Both the position numbers and the translations under genes were made by a program. This document shows, in pieces, positions 6,282-11,094 of a DNA stretch of 11,094 nt. A model generated the notes under the pieces. It was not told the DNA's origin and made no database searches. It saw nothing but the letters and a program-made list of their open reading frames with translations. The DNA comes from an uncultured Bacteroidales bacterium. Its GTDB lineage: Bacteria; Bacteroidota; Bacteroidia; Bacteroidales; UBA932. Location of the stretch: positions 34,095 through 45,188 of the forward strand of contig CAJUEK010000016.1 in the NCBI GenBank assembly GCA_910585445.1, given 5' to 3'. How positions within the stretch are numbered: the stretch's first letter is position 1; every line of letters starts with the position of its first letter.

Positions 6282-7658
6282 ATGAAAGGTTTATTAAAGA
6301 TTATCCTTGCCATTGTGCCTGTTATGGCGGCAATGGACATGTCGGCAGCTGAAAAGGACCATTCTGCTGCAAAAGATCATCTGCAGAATCATTACAAACT
6401 TTACGGATTCGTCCGTAACTATTTTGCCTTTGACACAAGAGAAAGCAAATCCGGAACCGGAGACCTCTTCTACTATCTGCCTAAGGACAGGAACCTCAAT
6501 GAACTCGGGGAAGACCTCAATGCCCAGAACTCTTTCCGTTTCCTCGCACTTACATCCCGTCTCGGGGTGGATGTGAGCGGTTATCATATCGGCAAGACAC
6601 ATTTCGGTGCCAAAATCGAGGGTGACTTCTATGCCGGTCTTTCAGGTTCTACAGGAACTGCAACTGCGAGGCTTAGGCAGGCATATGCAACAATATCCTG
6701 GAAAGATCTTCCGATGAGAAATGACGGCAAGGCAAATGTCGCATTGAAAGTAGGACAGGCATGGCATCCTATTGCAGCAGACCAGCCTGACGTTTTTGAT
6801 TTGTCCGCAGGAGCCCCATTCAATCCTTTCAGCAGAACTCCTCAGGTGACTATGGATGCAAGCCTCGGCAATCATTGGATACTTACGGCTTCTCTCTTGT
6901 GGCAGATGCAATATACCTCTGCCGGACCTTCGGGTGATGTCTCTTCCTATATAAAGTATTCATGTACTCCTGAAATATATGCCGGCATCACATATAAGAC
7001 AAAAGGCTTCCTTGTCAGGGCTGGAGCAGATCTTCTCAGCATAAAGCCAAGGTGGCAGGGAGAGGTCCTGGTCAGCTCTCCGAAGGACAATGCTTCGGAC
7101 ATGACTGTGACGCGCAAAGTTTCTGACCGCCTTACCACAATCTCACCATATATGTATCTTCAGTATAAAAAGGACAAATTCACAGCCAAGGCCAAGACTA
7201 CCTATGGTTCTGCAGGTGAGCACGTTGGCCTTATGAGCGGATATGGTGTGACTGCAAAATATGACGCACTCAATGAAGACGGCCATTGGGACTATGCTCC
7301 GCTGCATTCATCATCATCATGGATGACATTGAGCTATGGCAAAAAATGGCAGGGCACATTGTTCTGCGGTTATGTGAAGAATCTCGGCTCTTCAGCAGAC
7401 CTTCTTAATGAAGATGGCGTGACTGCCGCAGATGATTTCTGGTTCAACAAGAACGGCTTCAAGAATTTGAATCAGATTGTGCGTGTCAGCCCGCAGGTAC
7501 TGTTCAATTACGGTAAGCTGGCTCTCGGCCTTGAATATGAGTTTACGGCAGTGCAGTATGGTGACGGCAAGTCATACAATAAGCGCGGACTTTCACTTGA
7601 AGACCTGCACTGGATATCGAATCACCGTGTTCAGATGGTCGTGAAATTCTCCTTCTGA
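6282..7658 (+). CDS. Outer-membrane beta-barrel porin of Bacteroidota type
   Basis: The 458-aa product has a Sec signal peptide: basic K2 and K6, a hydrophobic core LLKIILAIVPVMAA, and likely cleavage after SAA (A23) before EKDH. The mature part shows short alternating polar/apolar stretches rich in aromatic residues and glycine, with turns rich in D, N and G, and it ends in MVVKFSF with a C-terminal Phe, the usual signal for BAM-dependent outer-membrane insertion. Conserved-looking stretches include LYGFVRNYFAFDTR near the N-terminus and QAWHPIAADQPDVFDLSAGAP in the middle. It resembles Bacteroidota porins of the DcaP-like or porin-2 kind, but I cannot settle the family. ATG 6282 is preferred to the in-frame TTG at 6276. 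Its position after the DASS gene suggests a role in passing small anions across the outer membrane, which is inference. Confidence 0.78.
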   Translation: MKGLLKIILAIVPVMAAMDMSAAEKDHSAAKDHLQNHYKLYGFVRNYFAFDTRESKSGTGDLFYYLPKDRNLNELGEDLNAQNSFRFLALTSRLGVDVSGYHIGKTHFGAKIEGDFYAGLSGSTGTATARLRQAYATISWKDLPMRNDGKANVALKVGQAWHPIAADQPDVFDLSAGAPFNPFSRTPQVTMDASLGNHWILTASLLWQMQYTSAGPSGDVSSYIKYSCTPEIYAGITYKTKGFLVRAGADLLSIKPRWQGEVLVSSPKDNASDMTVTRKVSDRLTTISPYMYLQYKKDKFTAKAKTTYGSAGEHVGLMSGYGVTAKYDALNEDGHWDYAPLHSSSSWMTLSYGKKWQGTLFCGYVKNLGSSADLLNEDGVTAADDFWFNKNGFKNLNQIVRVSPQVLFNYGKLALGLEYEFTAVQYGDGKSYNKRGLSLEDLHWISNHRVQMVVKFSF

Positions 7659-7689
7659 CATGATTCTTCAAATATTGCCTTATAAGATA

Positions 7690-7727
7690 AAGGGTGCACA
7701 TGACAACATCGTGCGCCCTTATTTTAT
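7690..7727 (+). terminator. Intrinsic terminator after the porin
   Basis: AAGGGTGCAC (7690-7699) pairs with GTGCGCCCTT (7711-7720), ten pairs with one G-U, around an 11-nt loop. ATTTTAT (7721-7727) follows directly. It lies 31 nt after the porin stop and separates it from the GH31 gene. Confidence 0.85.
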
Positions 7728-7855
7728 GCGCTGAAAGATAGGGCAGTTACTGAAAATTTGATTAAATTCGCATGATGGACTTTACCGTGCATAGCCTATT
7801 ATATATAGGAATGGGAAGCGCGAAAACCATGCATAGAAAAACAGAATCACATATT

Positions 7856-10477
7856 ATGCTAAAGAAAATCATTATTGCGGCTTTGTTTCTGTCGGCTTCA
7901 TTGACGGCAGTTTCTTCAGAAGCCATCAGCCCCAAGGCAGACGAAGCGGCTGTTGTAATTGCGGGAAATGCAAGATTTACTGTCCTCACCCCTCAGCTCA
8001 TACGTATGGAATGGAGCGCTGACGGCTGTTTTGAAGACAATGCCACTCTTACTTTCGTAAACCGTCGCATGCCTGTGCCCGAGTACAAGGTGGTCAGGAG
8101 CAAATCCAAGACCGTGATACGCACATCGGCACTTACCCTTACCTACAGGATGACCGGCAAATTCACTGACGAGAATCTGAAGGCCGAGTTTATGCTTAAC
8201 GGCAGGAAAGTCGTCTGGACGCCTGGGCTTAAGGATACTCTCAATCTTCTGGGTACGGCAAGGACGCTTGACGGATGCAGCGGCAGTAAACTTAATGAAC
8301 CGATGGAGAACGGACTTTTGTCAAGGTCCGGATGGAGCCTGGTTGATGACAGCCGGAACCATCTGCTTGTTCCTGTGGAGTCACATTGGAAAGAGTGGGT
8401 CGGAGTGCGTCCTGATGGCGACAGGCAGGATTTCTATCTGTTTGCATACGGACATGACTATAAGAAGGCCCTGGCAGACTATTCTGCGATAGCCGGACGT
8501 TCCCCGATGCCTCCGAAATACACCTTCGGCTATTGGTGGAGCCGTTATTGGCAATATTCTGACAATGAGTTCCGTGACCTTGTATCGCGCATACGTTCCA
8601 TTGGCATTCCTATTGATGTCCTGATTGTTGACATGGACTGGCACGAGACGTGGGGACTCCGCAAACGTAATTCACCCAAGGATGCTTACGGGCAGCGTAT
8701 CGGATGGACCGGCTATACATGGCAGAAGGAATTGTTCCCGTCTCCGGAGAATTTCCTCGAATGGACGGAGAGGGAAAAACTTAAAGTTGCTCTCAATCTT
8801 CACCCTGCTTCCGGAATAGAGCCTTTTGAAGAGCCTTATGCGGAATTCGCCAAGGAGTACGCCTGGAAGGAAGAAGGCAAAGGAATACCTTTCCGGATGT
8901 CGGAGCAGAAATGGGCTGACACTTATTTCAAGACCGTGCTGGACCCGATGTCTGATGCGGGAGTTGACTTCTGGTGGCTTGACTGGCAGCAGTGGAAGGA
9001 GTCCAAATATGTGCCCGGGCTTTCAAATACGTTCTGGCTCAATCACACATTCTTCACCCATGCCAAGGAAAGGGCGCCTGAACTTCGTCCATTCATCTAT
9101 CACCGTTGGGGAGGGATGGGCAGCCACCGCTATCAACTTGCTTTTTCCGGTGACACATATGCCACATGGGAGACACTTGCTTTTCTTCCATGGTTCACCG
9201 CGACTTCTTCAAATGTCAATTACGGATATTGGGGACATGATATCGGAGGGCATATGTTCCACAAGAACACGTCTGCTACGGATCCTGAGCTTTATACCAG
9301 ATGGCTCCAATATGGAGTATTCACCCCGATATTCAAGACACATTCCACCAAGGACAGCAGGATAGTGCGGTATCCTTGGGCGTTTCCGGACCATATGTTC
9401 ATCATGAGGGATGCCATAAGGCTCCGCTATGATCTCATACCTTATATATATAATGCTTCACGTGCAAATTATGACACGGGTGTCGGCATGTGCCGCCCTA
9501 TGTACTATGACTATCCTGAGTCGGAAAACGCGTACAGCATGAAAGAGCAGTTCATGTTCGGAGATGATATTCTTGCAACGGCCATCGTGGAGCCAGTTGA
9601 CTCTGTCACCGGACTTGCCTCACGTGAAATATGGTTCCCGGAAGGGCAGTGGTATGATTTCGCAACAGGTGCCATGTATGAAGGAGACAGGGTTGATACT
9701 CTCAGCTATGTTCTTGCAGAGAATCCATGGTTTGCCAAGGCTGGAAGCATAATTCCTATGAATCCATCTCATATAAGTAATCTCCAGTCACCATGTGACA
9801 CGCTTGTCCTTACGTTTGTTCCGGGAGGTGACGGTGAGCTCAGGCTTTATGAAGATGACGGTCTGAGCCAGGAGTATGCTGACGGTGGAGCATGGACACC
9901 TATATATAAAACGACGGACGGAAATAGAGTGTCTATCGTGGTCGGTGCAAGAGAAGGAAATTATGACGGGGCACCGGAGGCGCGCTCATACGAACTTCGC
10001 CTTCCTGCCATGTTCCCTCCTGTATCTGTAAAGGCGGACGGAGTTGAACTTCCTTATAGCCGTTTCGGCGGGAAGAACTGCTGGACATATGATGCCTATT
10101 CTCTTTCTCCTGTAATCCACATATCCGGAAAGGACTGTTCGGAGGCTCTTTCAGTTGAAATGGAATTTGATGACCGTTCCATGGGACGTCAGCCTGAACT
10201 TTATGGCTTGAGGGGAGTTTTCAGAAGATGCATAGATTTGACTGTGGAATTCAAATTCGAACAGGGAAAGAAAGACGGCTACCTGATGCTTCCGGTAGAA
10301 TATCTGAAAGTATCCCAGTGTCCGAATTTTATTCTTGAGAATCCGGCTAGCATAATGTCGTACCTTGATTCTTATGTTGTCAACAAGAAGTTGTTGTTCG
10401 AAAAGATAGATTCGATGTCCCTTATCGGTGAGGGTTTCAAGCAGAGGCTTCGGTCTCAGCTTGAAATCCGGGATTAG
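7856..10477 (+). CDS. Secreted glycoside hydrolase family 31 enzyme (alpha-glycosidase type)
   Basis: This 873-aa retaining glycosidase should act on alpha-linked sugars in the periplasm or at the cell surface. A signal peptide begins at MLKKIIIAALFLSASL and is probably cleaved after SEA (A23); no lipobox cysteine is present. An N-terminal beta-sandwich (about 30-190) precedes the (beta/alpha)8 barrel (about 215-570), which starts near PPKYTFGYWWSRYW. Active-site landmarks are DMDWH (259-263), nucleophile D376 in WWLDWQQW, acid/base D433 in FSGDTYATWE, HDIGGH (D462) and H496 in FKTHSTKDSR. LYEDDG (664-669) marks the DUF5110-type C-terminal domain. About 100 further residues form an uncharacterised tail. 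The classic W-x-D-M-N-E motif is WLDWQQ here, so activity on maltose-type substrates should not be assumed. ATG 7856 is chosen because the in-frame upstream ATG 7772 would bury the signal peptide. I see no clear promoter; TAAATTCG (7763-7770) is a one-mismatch -7 candidate lacking a -33 box. Confidence 0.92.
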   Translation: MLKKIIIAALFLSASLTAVSSEAISPKADEAAVVIAGNARFTVLTPQLIRMEWSADGCFEDNATLTFVNRRMPVPEYKVVRSKSKTVIRTSALTLTYRMTGKFTDENLKAEFMLNGRKVVWTPGLKDTLNLLGTARTLDGCSGSKLNEPMENGLLSRSGWSLVDDSRNHLLVPVESHWKEWVGVRPDGDRQDFYLFAYGHDYKKALADYSAIAGRSPMPPKYTFGYWWSRYWQYSDNEFRDLVSRIRSIGIPIDVLIVDMDWHETWGLRKRNSPKDAYGQRIGWTGYTWQKELFPSPENFLEWTEREKLKVALNLHPASGIEPFEEPYAEFAKEYAWKEEGKGIPFRMSEQKWADTYFKTVLDPMSDAGVDFWWLDWQQWKESKYVPGLSNTFWLNHTFFTHAKERAPELRPFIYHRWGGMGSHRYQLAFSGDTYATWETLAFLPWFTATSSNVNYGYWGHDIGGHMFHKNTSATDPELYTRWLQYGVFTPIFKTHSTKDSRIVRYPWAFPDHMFIMRDAIRLRYDLIPYIYNASRANYDTGVGMCRPMYYDYPESENAYSMKEQFMFGDDILATAIVEPVDSVTGLASREIWFPEGQWYDFATGAMYEGDRVDTLSYVLAENPWFAKAGSIIPMNPSHISNLQSPCDTLVLTFVPGGDGELRLYEDDGLSQEYADGGAWTPIYKTTDGNRVSIVVGAREGNYDGAPEARSYELRLPAMFPPVSVKADGVELPYSRFGGKNCWTYDAYSLSPVIHISGKDCSEALSVEMEFDDRSMGRQPELYGLRGVFRRCIDLTVEFKFEQGKKDGYLMLPVEYLKVSQCPNFILENPASIMSYLDSYVVNKKLLFEKIDSMSLIGEGFKQRLRSQLEIRD

Positions 10478-10491
10478 ACTTTATTTATGAC

Positions 10492-10523
10492 TGCACACCG
10501 TCTTTGGCGTGCATGTCTTTTTT
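10492..10523 (+). terminator. Intrinsic terminator after the GH31 gene
   Basis: TGCACACC (10492-10499) pairs with GGCGTGCA (10506-10513) with one A-C mismatch around GTCTTT, followed by TGTC and six T's (10518-10523). It is 14 nt after the GH31 stop. Confidence 0.82.
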
Positions 10524-10710
10524 ATGGTGTGGTGGCTGCTGCGTGCAGAGCATAATCGTGAGTTGTAAGTCGTGGAGCGGCTGAAGTGGCCGGTATGGAA
10601 ATGGATTCCTCCGATTTGCCGTTATTTTTTATGTGTTCCTTATATTTCGTAACATCCTGTTTATTAGCTCTGTAGCTCGTTCGGAGCATGATTTGTCGCT
10701 TGTGAGCGCG
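10524..10710. other. Non-coding stretch before the promoter block
   Basis: I find no convincing gene here on either strand. A small hairpin GCTC-GTTCG-GAGC (10675-10687) and a T-run (10625-10630) are present but no complete RNA gene or promoter. The reverse-strand reading frames crossing this region overlap the promoter block and look like chance. Confidence 0.5.
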
Positions 10711-10770
10711 AAAAAAGTTGTAAAAAAGTCGTGAAAAAGTTTGCGATTGCAATAAAAAGCGCTACCTTTG
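10711..10770 (+). promoter_or_regulatory. Strong promoter P1 with phased A-tract upstream element
   Basis: The -33 box TTTG (10740-10743) and -7 box TACCTTTG (10763-10770) are exactly 19 bp apart. Three A-tracts upstream begin at 10711, 10722 and 10734, 11 to 12 bp apart, so they lie on one face of the helix as in curved UP-like elements. Transcription would start near 10776. Confidence 0.85.
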
Positions 10771-10774
10771 CATC

Positions 10775-10791
10775 CCCGTTCGAGAAACGGG
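10775..10791 (+). other. Start-proximal hairpin after P1
   Basis: CCCGTT (10775-10780) pairs with AACGGG (10786-10791) around CGAGA. It begins at the predicted first nucleotide of the P1 transcript. A second small stem, CCC-TTCG-GGG, follows at 10795-10804. Confidence 0.65.
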
Positions 10792-10867
10792 CGTCCCTTC
10801 GGGGTCGGGAGTTCATTGAAAAGGTCGCCTTTCGGCATTCCGGCGTCGGTCCTCGGTTGAGGGTCTG

Positions 10868-10928
10868 AAAAAAACTTCGAAAAAACTTCAGAAAAGTTTT
10901 GGAAGTTCCGGGAAAAGCGCTACCTTTG
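10868..10928 (+). promoter_or_regulatory. Strong promoter P2 with phased A-tract upstream element
   Basis: TTTG (10898-10901) and TACCTTTG (10921-10928) are exactly 19 bp apart. A-tracts begin at 10868, 10880 and 10892, a 12-bp period. The last ten bases before the -7 box end in AAAAGCGC, as in P1. An imperfect inverted repeat, AACTTC (10884-10889) with GAAGTT (10902-10907), flanks the -33 box. Confidence 0.87.
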
Positions 10929-10932
10929 CAGC

Positions 10933-10970
10933 CCCGTTCGAAAAACGGGAGTCTTTCCTGAGTGAAAGAC
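10933..10970 (+). other. Start-proximal hairpins after P2
   Basis: CCCGTT (10933-10938) pairs with AACGGG (10944-10949) around CGAAA, the same stem at the same place as after P1. GTCTTTC (10951-10957) then pairs perfectly with GAAAGAC (10964-10970) around CTGAGT. Confidence 0.65.
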
Positions 10971-11028
10971 GAGTTCTGTGAAGTGTGCTGCCGATTTCCT
11001 CCTGCTTTTTCCGGTTTGGGCCTCGCTC

Positions 11029-11077
11029 AAAAAAAGTGAAAAAAGTTTTGGAGGTTAAGAAAAAAGGCTTACCTTTG
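11029..11077 (+). promoter_or_regulatory. Strong promoter P3, likely the last before a stable-RNA operon
   Basis: TTTG (11047-11050) and TACCTTTG (11070-11077) are exactly 19 bp apart, with A-tracts starting at 11029 and 11039. The downstream CACTCCCATTCGAAAGG resembles the P1/P2 start region, but the window ends before the right arm of a hairpin could be seen. The transcribed gene is outside the window; an rRNA operon is my best guess. Confidence 0.83.
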
Positions 11078-11094
11078 CACTCCCATTCGAAAGG

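Noticed and set aside
7772..7855. Upstream ATG that would extend the GH31 protein by 28 residues
   Set aside because: The extension is polar and not conserved-looking, and it would place the signal peptide internally. ATG 7856 gives a textbook signal peptide.
10667..10687. tRNA-like fragment with GCTCTGTAGCTCGTTCGGAGC, a possible tRNA remnant or attachment site
   Set aside because: Only a D-arm-like stem is present. There is no anticodon arm, T-arm or acceptor stem, and no integrase or direct repeat is in view.
10522..10838. Two overlapping reverse-strand reading frames near the right end
   Set aside because: They cross the GH31 terminator or the P1 promoter and its hairpin, and their translations look like random sequence.

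Overview
The window looks like chromosomal DNA from an anaerobic member of the Bacteroidales (Bacteroidota). The clearest evidence is the promoters. They have the Bacteroidota architecture, a -33 TTTG box about 19 to 20 bp upstream of a -7 TAnnTTTG box, and no E. coli-type -35/-10 pairs are evident. The gene content also fits: a two-subunit 2-oxoacid:ferredoxin oxidoreductase with a fused gamma-alpha chain, a hexameric glutamate dehydrogenase, a Bacteroidota-type outer-membrane porin and a secreted GH31 glycosidase. All convincing genes lie on the + strand. Species cannot be fixed from this window.

Layout: (1) Positions 30-4420 hold korA-korB-gdhA, a probable operon. A promoter lies just upstream of korA and a GC-rich hairpin follows gdhA. 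Together the enzymes link glutamate, 2-oxoglutarate and succinyl-CoA with reduced ferredoxin and NAD(P)H. (2) Positions 4445-7727 hold a promoter, a DASS/SLC13 dicarboxylate transporter, a 324-bp intergenic region and a beta-barrel porin ending in a good terminator. The intergenic region carries three imperfect tandem repeats of about 80 bp, each with a TATATTTG promoter box. Transporter and porin plausibly form an inner- and outer-membrane route for C4-dicarboxylates such as succinate, which would connect to the upstream metabolic genes; this is an inference from order and family. (3) Positions 7856-10523 hold a secreted GH31 alpha-glycosidase with its own terminator, without neighbouring SusC/SusD-type genes in view. 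(4) Positions 10524-11094 have no protein gene. They contain three tandem, near-identical strong promoters (TTTG, exactly 19 bp, TACCTTTG), each behind A-tracts spaced at about one helical turn. The first two are each followed by a short hairpin at the predicted transcript start. This is the architecture expected upstream of an rRNA operon, or another very highly expressed stable-RNA or translation gene, just beyond the right edge.

No CRISPR array, insertion sequence, phage gene, tRNA or rRNA gene is visible. The protein genes are recognisable families. The most interesting structure is non-coding: the promoter-bearing repeat array before the porin and the triple promoter block at the right end. 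Variant active-site motifs in the transporter, the GH31 enzyme and the glutamate dehydrogenase also deserve checking.
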